Positions 1 through 6,988 of a DNA stretch of 7,355 bases are shown one piece after another (the first letter of the stretch is position 1; every line of letters starts with the position of its first letter). Origin of the DNA: Sedimentisphaerales bacterium (GTDB lineage: Bacteria; Planctomycetota; Phycisphaerae; Sedimentisphaerales; SG8-4); the NCBI GenBank assembly GCA_016932895.1, contig JAFGCA010000593.1, positions 1 through 7,355 on the forward strand, written 5' to 3'. The position numbers and the translations under genes were made by a program. The notes below the pieces were generated by a model. It saw only the letters and a list, made by a program, of their open reading frames with translations, did not search any database and was not told the DNA's origin.

Positions 1-3000
1 CGATAGATTCCTTCGACCAGAGCTACAAGGTTACGCCCGGCGGCTGGGTGCTGGTCAACGACGACAACGACAACAAGAACTCGGATGCCGAGGGCCGGCC
101 CATCGCCGACGTGGACGACGACGGGGCCATCGCCAACGAGGATGACCTCTTCAAGCTGAACTTGATGGCGGCGACGACCTGCCTGAACTCTGGCGCGACG
201 GCGACGCTGTCGGTGTCCAGCGACGACGGGGCCGAAATCCGGCTTTGGAAGGAACAGACCAGGGCCAACCGGCTGACGCTGCCCAAGTCGTGGAACCTGG
301 ACAACGCCGGCGAGCTGAGCGACCTAGCGGCGGTCTGCGCCAACGGCCTCTGGATCGAAGGCGTAAACGGCGGCAAGGTCACCGTCACGCTGGCCATCTC
401 CGGCGGCGGGGCAAACAGCACCGACTCCGTTAAGCTCCTCGTGGCGGACGACCACAACGAGGGCGGTGCATCCGAGACGCGCGGCAAATTCGGTCCCCCT
501 GAAGCGCTGACCTCCGCGATCTCCGATGCTGGGATTGTAAACTTAACAACTGGCAATTTGCTCTTCGTCGCTCCGGTAACGCGGTTGCGCGGCAATCTCA
601 TGCCGTTCAACGTAATGCTCTACTATAACAGTCGTTCCAAGATGCCAGGGGCGCTGGGCCGCAAGTTCCAGACGAACTATGATATGCGCCTCTACGTGGC
701 GGGCACCCGCTTGCTTCTTGTTGAGGAAGATGGCCGGCGCGTGTGGTTTGACAAGCCTCAGGGCGAGACCAAGTACAAGAGCGAGGCCCGGCGCGGGCTT
801 TACAACGAGATCGAAACGCAGGGCGATTACCCAAGCTTCACGAAGTTCATGCTGAAGCGCAAGGGCAACCTCTATTATGAGTTCAACGGCGACGGCAAAC
901 TGGCTGCCATCCGCGATTTGCACGGCGGCGACCCGGAGGCGGCTTCCTTTTTCGCCCAGGCCGGCGATGAAAACAAGGTGACGCTGGTCTATGAGACCGG
1001 CGGCAAGCTGGACAAGGTGACGGACACCTTCGGCCGGGAGCTGGACTTCTCCTGGAGCGGCAACAACCCCACGGTGACCGACCCGGAGGGTCAGGCCGTG
1101 GCGCTTGCACCGACGGGACTCACCGGCGCGCGGGCCGAGGCGTGGCAGTTCAACGGCGGCAGTTGGGATGCTGTGGTGGGGACGTTCACGTCTCCAAGCG
1201 CAGGGGCCTGGGTGGTGACGAGCGACCCGCTGGAGTCGGGCAAGGGTGGCCACGGACGCGCGCTGGCCGTCAAGCGGCCGAACCCGGACGCCCAGACGGT
1301 GCAGCAGTCGAATGACATCGCCTACAACGACGCCACGGCGACCGTTACCGTGCAGTCGTGGTATAACCAGGGCGAGGCGGAGCGGGCGGAGAGCACCTTC
1401 ATTGTAAATGGCTCCCTCAATACGTGGACGAGCTACACTATCAAGGTTAGTGCCACGGAAAGCCGAACGGCGGCACGCGCGTACTCGACCGGGCGCCTGC
1501 TCAGCTCGGAAACGAACTTCGGCGGCGCGAATACGGCAACCTGGAATTACGACGCCCGCGGAAACGTCCTATCCTTCCAGGATCTCGACGGAGCAACATG
1601 GCAATCGACATGGACTCCGCTTGACCTGCTGGAATCCACGACCAGCCCCGAGGGACGGACGACGCTCCGCACTTACGAAACGGATGGCGATCTTAGCAGC
1701 TTCCGCGACGAGCGCGGCAACATCACGAGCTACACAGAATACGATGCCAAGGGGCGCGTGGGCAAGAAGACCCTGCCGCCCATCAAGCAGGGCGTGACTG
1801 CCGCATACTTCACCTACACCTATGGCAATCTGGCCACCCCGGCAACCGAGACTCGAGTTGCTCCTGCGGGCGACGCTCCGCAGGCTGCCATCGAGTACAC
1901 TTACACGCCCGTTGGCTGGCTAACCAAGGTCAAGGACTATCGCGGCAAGTACACCCAACAGGCCTACGATGCGAGAGGAAACCTCACGCATCAGACCGGG
2001 CCGCGCGACGCCGAGGTCGCCGGCTTCCCGAACCCTCTGCCGGCCGATGGCGATTACGAAGCGTGGGCCTACGATGCCGACGACAACGTGCTCTCCTACC
2101 GGAACCCGGATGGGGGCACAACCCGTTATGAACGGGATTCTCTCGGGCGCCTCACGGCTCAGTTTGTAGATGTCGGGCCCAACCGAGAAGGGGCCAATGC
2201 CGACAAGTTCGAGTTCGCACACGATGGCCGCGACAATTTGCTCCGCGAAATAGTCAATGAGAAGATCCCAGCAGTCGCAACGTTCACGACCGGTCACGAG
2301 TACGACCTGGCCGACAACCTGATCAGGCGGGTTCTGCCCGGCGGGCAAGCCACCGTCTTCCATTACGATAGTAGGAGCTATGTGGACCAGATCACCGACG
2401 CTAAGGGGAAAGTCTGGGGAATCGGCACGGATGCCGTGGGGCGGGTGACCTCGACCACGAACCCACTGAACAAGACTGCGCACGTGGGCTACGACCGTGA
2501 TGGGTTGCGCACGAGCGTTACGGATGAGAGCGGCAAAGCCGTAAGCATGGAATACTGGCCCGATGGCATGGTGAAGGCCATTGTAGACGCCGCCGGCAGG
2601 GCCGAGTTCGACTACAACCCACTGGGACAGAATACTTGGGCAAGGGATGCTGACGGGAACACCACCACTGCCGACTTCAACTCGGTGGGGTGGGCAAAAG
2701 AGCAAAAGGTGGGCGCAAATGGCGCATCTCCGGCCACCACAACGTACAACGCGCACGAACTTGACGGTTCCGTTACTCAGGCCACTCCACCGAACCAGGT
2801 TGCTCACGCGTTTACGCGGGACGCAAAGAATCTAGTCAAGGAGGTGGGTTTTAATCCGGGGCCTGCGCAGGTCAACGAGAAATATACCTACACGCCTAGC
2901 GGCCTATCCAAGACCACTGAAGATGGGACGCACAGAACTTGGACGGTCGAGCGCGATTACCTAGGGCGCGTCACGAAGGAACTCGTTCCGAATCCATCCG

Positions 3001-6000
3001 GCGGTGGCGCCCACGAACTGGTTTCCCGCACTTACAACGTTCGTGGGCAGGTATACCAAGAGTCGGTTACCAGCAAAGAAGTGCGTTACGATGACTATGG
3101 CTATGATCCGCACGAGGACACCGTAATTAGCACCACGACCAACGATTTCGATGGCAATGGTTGGCGCAAGACGAGCACCACCAGCGGCATTACACTGCAT
3201 GAAGAGAGAGATAACAACGGCGACATCACTGACGAATGGCTCGGACCTCAGGCCACCCTGGCGGAGGCTCAAGCGGCTGGCGTAGTGACCCATTATGATC
3301 GCGACGATGCGCGGCGCATCACGCAGAAGATCGACCCTACGGGAAAAACTTGGATTACAGTCTACGATGATGCTGGGAGGCCGACTGAAGTCACCGACCC
3401 GCTCGGCCACAAGACAACGACCGTTTACGACGGGGCCGGACGCGTGACTCGCGTGACCGATGCCCGGGGCGCATATGTCGAGAACACTTACTATCCCTCG
3501 GGCCGGCTCTGGAAGCAGCGCGACAAGAACGGTCGGGTCACGACGTTCGAGTACGATGAGCGCGGTCGGCTCGCCAAGCGCACCAACCCTGCCGGCAACA
3601 GCATCGTCTACCAGTATGAGGACACCCCGTCGCGCGTTACCATCACCGATCCCGATGGCGGCAAGGTGCGGCGGACGCTCGACGGTTGGGGCAACACCAC
3701 GTTGGAGGAACGCTGGACCGGGTCGGCTTGGCAGATGGCTTCCGCCGCGGAATATGACGAGCGAGGGATTCTGAAAGGCGCAAGCAACGGTCGCGGGCAG
3801 ACGGTAACGATTGCGCTGGACGCCCTGGGCAGGGCGACTCAGAAGACATACTCCACCGGGTTGGTTCTCAACTTTGCGTGGACCACTGACGGCCAGATTA
3901 ACAGCGTCACGGGCGGCGGCACCAGCCGGTTCATGGAGTATGACGAGAACCGCCGCCTCACGCGCTTGGGAGATAGCGGCGTCAACATCAGGTACGAATA
4001 CGATAATCGTGGCCGGCGCGAAAGAATGCGCGTTCTCAGTTTCGGCGGGGCGCCGATCCCGGACTTGCCTGAGGTTACCAGCTACTCCTACGACAACGGC
4101 GGACGCCTTACCGGCGTGACGCGCGGCACGCACACAGCGTCCCTGGAATACGATCAGGCCGCGCGCCTCGCGGTGGTCAATCTTCCCAACAATGTCAGCA
4201 CCCAGTACACTCACGATGCTGCCGACCGTCTCACCAAGGTCACCCACAGGCAAGGGGGCATAAACGGCTCCATAATCGCCAGCGCTCAGTATCTTCTCGA
4301 CAATGCCGGCAACCGGCTCCGTGAGACCTATCATGACGGTTCTTTTGCGGCTTACGGTTACGACCTCGCCTATCGCCTTATTTCCGAGAGCTACCAAGGC
4401 GGAGGCACCAGCGATACCCGTTACTATGGTTATTCCGCTGGCGGCGACCGGAAGTGGGAGGCGCGTCCTTCTTGGGGCACCTTCGAACACACCTGGAGCG
4501 ATGAATTTAACCGCGACGAAGTAGGGCCTGACTATGACATCTACGGCGGCGAATGGCAGACTGTCGGCGACGCCACCGACAAGGATTTGGAACGTTTCAC
4601 CTCCGACCCTGAGAAAGCCTCCGGGCCGGCGATGGTGGTACAGAAGAACCAGTTGACCAACTCTGCCTTCGAACTGAACGCAGAGTTCGAACCCATTGAG
4701 GGAACCGCCGAAAAGCCCATCGAGGGGGCCCTCGTCTTCGGGCGCACCGATGCCGACAACTACTTCCTCGCGGGCGCGAAGAGTTGGGAAGCGGTCCCGG
4801 AGGGCGAGCAGGAGCAGAGACTCCACCTCCTCTACTTCATCTCTCGGAAGGAGAATGGCGGCGATCTCCAAGTCCTGGCCGAATCGACGGAGCCGGAAAT
4901 CCTGCCGGTGGGCACGACGAAGTTCCAGCTTCGACTGCGCGTGACGCAAGCCACGGCGGAACTGGCCCGGAAGTACGGCACCGAGGATTGGGAAACGAAG
5001 CTCACCTCTGCTATGCCCTGGGTAGAGAGCGGCATGCCCGAGGCAAAGTTCGGTCTTTACTCATCGCGCGAAGCGCCGGATAGCGCGGCCTATCGTTTCG
5101 ACAGCCTAAAGCTTCAGTGGAACACGACGACGCCTATCCTGCAGACGGCGAGTTATACCTATAACGTTATGCACGAACTGCTCTCCGTGAGCGGCCTAAA
5201 CAAAGATGCGACCTACACCTACGATGCCGATGGCAACCGCGAAACGGAAGTCAAGGGCGGTGTCCGAAACAAGTTCGAGTACACCTTCGAGGGACGCTTG
5301 AAGCGGGTGCTCCGCGGGCCGGATGGCGGCGAGACCGAAATCCGCCGGTACGAATACCAGGGGGACACTTGGCAGAAGCGCCTGGCCGTCGAGGATGGGC
5401 AGGAAACGCGATTCCTCTATGACGGGGATGATCTGTTGGCCGAGTTCAACAGCGCTGGCGTCCTCCATGCCCACCATGCGACGAGCGGTCTGGACCGGAC
5501 CCTCTGGACCATGCGTCGGTCCGGCGGAAGCATGGCGCTTTCGACGCCGCTTTCCGGCGCACAGAACGTCATCGCGGTCGCGGACATCAACGGGAACATT
5601 GCATCTCGCTTCCGCTACTCGGCCTTTGGCGAGCGGGTCAACCTAATGGGCCCCGACCCGGTCAGAAATGACCCCTCCTTCCAGAACCGCCCGTTTGACG
5701 CCGGCGTCGGCATCTACGACCATCGCAATCGGTCGTTCGATCCATCCACGGGGCGCTTCTTGCAGCGCGATCCGGTTCTGGACGATGGCAACCTCATGAA
5801 CCCCTACGCGGGGTTCGGCAACAACCCGGTCACCAACGCCGACCCCATGGGCGAATGGGTCGTCGCCAAGAACTCGGCAGCGCTGGCCTATGTCGCGAGC
5901 AGAATGCAGTCCATCGGCCTCAAGACCGAGGGCATTCCGGTCAGGGGCGGCCAACTCGTCGACATCAGAACCCCCAACGGGTATGGCAGAGCCACGCTCG

Positions 6001-6980
6001 ATGCCGCACGGGGTCGCATCGGTTGGCTCTCCTATAACCGTCGGCTCTTTGATCGCATCATGGATGTCAATGGCAACTGGTCCGTGGACGAAGACGGGGA
6101 CATGGAGAGCACTGACCCGTCACAACTCAAGGCGGCGCTGAAAGGCGCCGGGCATGGCGCACTAGTTGGCCTCCAGGCCGTTGGCAACGCCACGGTGGAC
6201 ACTGTCACGAGCACCGTAACGCTTGGCGCGGTCGATAACCTGGAAACCTTCGGCCGTTCCAAGGATCCTCTCTATGGCGTCTCCTACGGCTTCGCCCGGA
6301 CAGGCACCGAACTCCTCGCCGGTGCAGCTACGGCGGGCCTCTCTGAGGCCAAGGCGATTGGCACAGGCACCAAAATCGCCGTTCAGGTTGCCAAGAACCT
6401 TGATCGAGCAACTAATGTAGTGCAAACGGCACAAGGTATAGTGGGAGCGGGTGAAGCTGCTGCTGAAGGCAGATATGGGGAGGCTGCGCTCAAATTGGGT
6501 CTTGCAGGTGCCAACGCTGCGGCGCTCAAGGCCAGCGTGGGAAAGGCCGGTAGGGCCGGTGAAGCCATCGAAATGGCCGTTGAATCCTCCCCAAGAAGTC
6601 GCTTGGCCGGAGAACTGTTTGGTGAAAAGAATATTCCCAAGTTGGAAAAGTACTTAGCGAAACGTGGGGTTCGACTGGAAGTTAAGGACGTTATCGATGC
6701 GGCAAAGCCTACCGTAATGGGCCGATTCCGTTCCATTTCTAAATCAGAAGCAGTATTATCCCTCACTAAGAACCCAACACGGTATGAAGTCACGCATGAA
6801 CTTAGCCATTTCCTTGATTGGCGCAGAGGCATGCTACCTGCCGCCCGCGCAGCAGCAGAACAGCGCGTATACGACCGCCTGATTAAGAATCGTCGATGGG
6901 CCACCTTCAGCACGAAGGAGAAGGAAAGCGCCTTTATGTATCTTCTCGACGTTGGCGGTAACCCCATACGGATCAAGTAG
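1..6980 (+). CDS. Giant RHS/YD-repeat polymorphic toxin with C-terminal zincin-like metallopeptidase tip (5' partial)
   Basis: The frame is open from base 3 to the TAG at 6978-6980, giving 2325 visible codons with no stop or frameshift. Codons before the GTG at 48 read IDSFDQSYKVTPGGW, which continues smoothly into the protein, and no ribosome binding site precedes that GTG, so the true start is upstream of the window. Dozens of YD-type motifs (YDARGN, YDAKGR, YDADGN) identify an RHS protein. The end carries the usual RHS core (GRFLQRDP, DPMGEW), a Gly/Ala-rich pretoxin stretch and an HELSH metallopeptidase domain. In this family the repeats form a shell around a toxin that is released by self-cleavage and acts on competing cells; that role is inferred here. 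The N-terminal targeting or delivery domain is not visible, so the secretion route is unknown. A small gene follows after 8 bases, as expected for an immunity partner. I am confident of the RHS identity and fairly confident of the toxin class. Confidence 0.95.
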   Translation, partial: IDSFDQSYKVTPGGWVLVNDDNDNKNSDAEGRPIADVDDDGAIANEDDLFKLNLMAATTCLNSGATATLSVSSDDGAEIRLWKEQTRANRLTLPKSWNLDNAGELSDLAAVCANGLWIEGVNGGKVTVTLAISGGGANSTDSVKLLVADDHNEGGASETRGKFGPPEALTSAISDAGIVNLTTGNLLFVAPVTRLRGNLMPFNVMLYYNSRSKMPGALGRKFQTNYDMRLYVAGTRLLLVEEDGRRVWFDKPQGETKYKSEARRGLYNEIETQGDYPSFTKFMLKRKGNLYYEFNGDGKLAAIRDLHGGDPEAASFFAQAGDENKVTLVYETGGKLDKVTDTFGRELDFSWSGNNPTVTDPEGQAVALAPTGLTGARAEAWQFNGGSWDAVVGTFTSPSAGAWVVTSDPLESGKGGHGRALAVKRPNPDAQTVQQSNDIAYNDATATVTVQSWYNQGEAERAESTFIVNGSLNTWTSYTIKVSATESRTAARAYSTGRLLSSETNFGGANTATWNYDARGNVLSFQDLDGATWQSTWTPLDLLESTTSPEGRTTLRTYETDGDLSSFRDERGNITSYTEYDAKGRVGKKTLPPIKQGVTAAYFTYTYGNLATPATETRVAPAGDAPQAAIEYTYTPVGWLTKVKDYRGKYTQQAYDARGNLTHQTGPRDAEVAGFPNPLPADGDYEAWAYDADDNVLSYRNPDGGTTRYERDSLGRLTAQFVDVGPNREGANADKFEFAHDGRDNLLREIVNEKIPAVATFTTGHEYDLADNLIRRVLPGGQATVFHYDSRSYVDQITDAKGKVWGIGTDAVGRVTSTTNPLNKTAHVGYDRDGLRTSVTDESGKAVSMEYWPDGMVKAIVDAAGRAEFDYNPLGQNTWARDADGNTTTADFNSVGWAKEQKVGANGASPATTTYNAHELDGSVTQATPPNQVAHAFTRDAKNLVKEVGFNPGPAQVNEKYTYTPSGLSKTTEDGTHRTWTVERDYLGRVTKELVPNPSGGGAHELVSRTYNVRGQVYQESVTSKEVRYDDYGYDPHEDTVISTTTNDFDGNGWRKTSTTSGITLHEERDNNGDITDEWLGPQATLAEAQAAGVVTHYDRDDARRITQKIDPTGKTWITVYDDAGRPTEVTDPLGHKTTTVYDGAGRVTRVTDARGAYVENTYYPSGRLWKQRDKNGRVTTFEYDERGRLAKRTNPAGNSIVYQYEDTPSRVTITDPDGGKVRRTLDGWGNTTLEERWTGSAWQMASAAEYDERGILKGASNGRGQTVTIALDALGRATQKTYSTGLVLNFAWTTDGQINSVTGGGTSRFMEYDENRRLTRLGDSGVNIRYEYDNRGRRERMRVLSFGGAPIPDLPEVTSYSYDNGGRLTGVTRGTHTASLEYDQAARLAVVNLPNNVSTQYTHDAADRLTKVTHRQGGINGSIIASAQYLLDNAGNRLRETYHDGSFAAYGYDLAYRLISESYQGGGTSDTRYYGYSAGGDRKWEARPSWGTFEHTWSDEFNRDEVGPDYDIYGGEWQTVGDATDKDLERFTSDPEKASGPAMVVQKNQLTNSAFELNAEFEPIEGTAEKPIEGALVFGRTDADNYFLAGAKSWEAVPEGEQEQRLHLLYFISRKENGGDLQVLAESTEPEILPVGTTKFQLRLRVTQATAELARKYGTEDWETKLTSAMPWVESGMPEAKFGLYSSREAPDSAAYRFDSLKLQWNTTTPILQTASYTYNVMHELLSVSGLNKDATYTYDADGNRETEVKGGVRNKFEYTFEGRLKRVLRGPDGGETEIRRYEYQGDTWQKRLAVEDGQETRFLYDGDDLLAEFNSAGVLHAHHATSGLDRTLWTMRRSGGSMALSTPLSGAQNVIAVADINGNIASRFRYSAFGERVNLMGPDPVRNDPSFQNRPFDAGVGIYDHRNRSFDPSTGRFLQRDPVLDDGNLMNPYAGFGNNPVTNADPMGEWVVAKNSAALAYVASRMQSIGLKTEGIPVRGGQLVDIRTPNGYGRATLDAARGRIGWLSYNRRLFDRIMDVNGNWSVDEDGDMESTDPSQLKAALKGAGHGALVGLQAVGNATVDTVTSTVTLGAVDNLETFGRSKDPLYGVSYGFARTGTELLAGAATAGLSEAKAIGTGTKIAVQVAKNLDRATNVVQTAQGIVGAGEAAAEGRYGEAALKLGLAGANAAALKASVGKAGRAGEAIEMAVESSPRSRLAGELFGEKNIPKLEKYLAKRGVRLEVKDVIDAAKPTVMGRFRSISKSEAVLSLTKNPTRYEVTHELSHFLDWRRGMLPAARAAAEQRVYDRLIKNRRWATFSTKEKESAFMYLLDVGGNPIRIK
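54..140 (+). other. Asp/Asn-rich Ca-loop-like segment of the RHS protein
   Basis: Residues about 3-31 (numbered from the GTG at 48) are packed with Asp and Asn: NDDNDNKNSD, then DVDDDG, then NEDDLFKLNL. Alternating D-x-D/N spacing resembles thrombospondin type 3 or EF-hand-like calcium loops, which often act as rigid, calcium-stiffened linkers in secreted proteins. The EDDL ending leads into a beta-rich stretch. I recall similar segments upstream of the RHS fold in large proteins of the Verrucomicrobiota/Planctomycetota group. Calcium binding is inferred from spacing only. Confidence 0.55.
540..1085 (+). other. DUF6531-like entry domain of the RHS shell
   Basis: Residues about 165-345 open with NLTTGNLLF and continue with a hydrophobic beta-rich stretch (PFNVMLYYNSRS, GALGRKFQTNYD, VWFDKPQGE, YYEFNGDGKL). 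The pattern of a VNLxTGN start, then a YNSR strand, then a description of the unformatted shell, is typical of the segment that precedes YD repeats in many RHS proteins (DUF6531-like). It ends at VTDPEG, a YD-like turn. Its role is structural: it starts or plugs the beta shell. The family assignment is from motif memory and was not searched. Confidence 0.6.
1086..1490 (+). other. Beta-rich linker between the RHS entry domain and the YD repeats
   Basis: Residues about 346-480 lack YD motifs. They contain alternating hydrophobic and polar strands (AEAWQFNGGSW, GAWVVTSDP, TATVTVQSWYNQGEAERAES, SYTIKVSATES) and then run into TGRLLSSETNFGG and the first clear YDARGN. I read it as a divergent part of the shell wall or a small separate beta domain. 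I do not recognise a named family. The WYNQGEAER part resembles segments before the YD repeats in other environmental RHS proteins. Confidence 0.4.
1491..4487 (+). repeat. First YD-repeat block (RHS shell wall), protein level
   Basis: Residues 481-1480 are a long run of degenerate RHS/YD repeats of roughly 20 residues each. Clear examples are YDARGNVLSF, YDAKGRVGKKT, YDARGNLTHQT, YDADDNVLSY, RDSLGRLTAQF, YDDAGRPTEVTDPLGHKTT, YDGAGRVTRVTDARG, YDERGRLAKRTNPAG, YDNRGRRER and YDNGGRLTGV. In solved RHS and Tc-toxin structures such repeats wind as a beta-sheet spiral into a hollow cocoon. The repeats are diverged at the DNA level, with no long identical copies, so this is an old array and not a recent expansion. 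Some units have lost the Asp (YNVRGQVY, YTPSGLSK). Confidence 0.92.
4500..5120 (+). other. Concanavalin A/LamG-like domain inserted in the YD shell
   Basis: Residues about 1485-1691 have no YD motif and look like a jelly-roll domain. They start with DEFNRDEVGPDYDIYGGEWQ, the DxFN...W pattern that opens many LamG-like and DUF1080-like sandwiches. Next come AFELNAEFEP, a GALVFGRTDADNYFLAG strand pair (the usual 'gl.f...d..nyy' pattern), LHLLYFISRKENGG, a KFQLRLRVTQA strand, and finally AKFGLYSSREAPDSAAYRFDSLKLQW, the 'G.Gl.s....a.FD...v' closing strand. YD-like sequence flanks it on both sides (RYYGYSAGGDRK before, ASYTYNVMHELLSV after), so it is inserted between repeat units. A carbohydrate- or surface-binding role is possible, but no ligand-binding residues can be assigned. 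Confidence 0.6.
5139..5606 (+). repeat. Second YD-repeat block
   Basis: Residues about 1698-1853 resume the RHS repeats after the inserted domain: ASYTYNVMHELLSVSG, YTYDADGNRETEV, YTFEGRLKRVL, RRYEYQGDTWQKR, RFLYDGDDLLAEF. The last stretch, up to ADINGNIAS, corresponds to the 'D..G.v.a' units that usually sit just before the RHS core segment. Together with the first block it should complete the shell. Confidence 0.88.
5607..5858 (+). other. RHS core-associated C-terminal segment with predicted self-cleavage junction
   Basis: Residues 1854-1937 match the conserved RHS-associated core: RFRYSAFGERV, QNRPFDAGVGIYDHRNRSFDPSTGRFLQRDP (1902-1909 for GRFLQRDP), NPYAGFGNNPVTNADPMGEW (DPMGEW at 1932-1937). 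In characterised RHS and TcC proteins this segment is an aspartyl autoprotease that seals the shell and cuts off the variable C-terminus next to the final DPxG motif. Here the usual DPxGL is DPMGEW. Asp1908, in the RDP motif, is a plausible catalytic residue. Cleavage is inferred from the family. Everything downstream is the variable toxin region. Confidence 0.88.
5859..6120 (+). other. Unassigned segment after the RHS core, with an EF-hand-like loop
   Basis: Residues about 1938-2024 form a short alpha/beta-looking stretch (SAALAYVASRMQSIGLKTEG, GQLVDIRTPNGYGRATLD) followed by DVNGNWSVDEDGD at 2006-2018 (bases 6063-6101). The D-x-N-x-N spacing resembles the calcium loop of EF-hands or dockerins, although Trp sits where Gly is common. 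I do not recognise a family for the rest. It may help package or release the toxin; that is a guess. Confidence 0.4.
6121..6600 (+). other. Gly/Ala-rich pretoxin region
   Basis: Residues about 2025-2184 are rich in Gly, Ala, Val and Leu: KGAGHGALVGLQAVGNATVD, TSTVTLGAVDNLETFG, ARTGTELLAGAATAGLSEA, QGIVGAGEAAAEGRYGEAAL. Many polymorphic toxins carry such low-complexity, weakly hydrophobic stretches between the core and the catalytic tip. They may insert in or cross a membrane, or help translocation of the toxin. Helices are short and interrupted by Gly, so I do not claim classical transmembrane segments. Base composition starts to fall within this region, near 6360. Confidence 0.55.
6630..6977 (+). 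other. Zincin-like metallopeptidase toxin domain (Tox-MPTase4-like)
   Basis: Residues 2195-2310 form the C-terminal tip. The zinc motif HELSH lies at 2250-2254 (bases 6795-6809) in the context YEVTHELSHFLDW. Its two His would bind zinc and Glu2251 would be the general base. The next conserved-looking acidic residue is Glu2271 in AEQRVYDRL, giving HExxH-x16-E; it is the best candidate for the third ligand. The order of elements (LEKYLAKRGV start, YEVxHELSH, EQxVYDxL, then an alpha-helical FSTKEKESA, ending VGGNP) matches what I remember of the zincin-like metallopeptidase toxin 4 family, where the domain also sits at the very C-terminus. The domain is strongly basic (about 24 Lys/Arg against 13 Asp/Glu). 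The substrate is unknown. Confidence 0.75.
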
Positions 6981-6984
6981 GTGA
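6979..6984 (+). promoter_or_regulatory. Weak Shine-Dalgarno overlapping the toxin stop codon
   Basis: AGGTGA overlaps the end of the TAG stop codon of the RHS gene and lies 4 bases before the ATG at 6989. The overlap suggests that the downstream gene is translated by coupling to the toxin gene, as is common for toxin-immunity pairs. The match to the anti-Shine-Dalgarno is partial. Confidence 0.45.
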
Positions 6985-6988
6985 CTTC

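Noticed and set aside
48..50. GTG as the start codon of the RHS gene
   Set aside because: No Shine-Dalgarno precedes it and the same frame stays open and protein-like to the window edge. It is an internal Val codon.
2961..4949. Long open frame on the minus strand (662 codons), with others at 543-1253, 1920-2807 and 6383-7126
   Set aside because: All lie opposite the RHS gene. Their translations have no recognisable domains and reflect G+C-rich codon structure of the + strand gene. They are shadow frames.
1491..5606. Tandem DNA repeats or a CRISPR-like array
   Set aside because: The periodicity is at the protein level (YD motifs). At the DNA level copies are diverged, with no identical direct repeats and spacers.
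5859..6600. Intein/Hint or other self-splicing domain before the toxin
   Set aside because: No Cys/Ser at a splice junction, no Hint block motifs and no HN-Cys ending. The stretch is Gly/Ala-rich and fits a pretoxin linker.
6731..6759. Possible internal promoter for the immunity gene (TTCCAT, 17 bases, TATTAT)
   Set aside because: The -10 box is fair but the -35 box matches only 2 of 6 consensus positions, and the lower G+C here makes such matches likely by chance.
1..6980. Pseudogene or frameshifted RHS gene
   Set aside because: The frame is intact from base 3 to the TAG at 6978, motif quality holds to the end, and the catalytic HELSH is complete.
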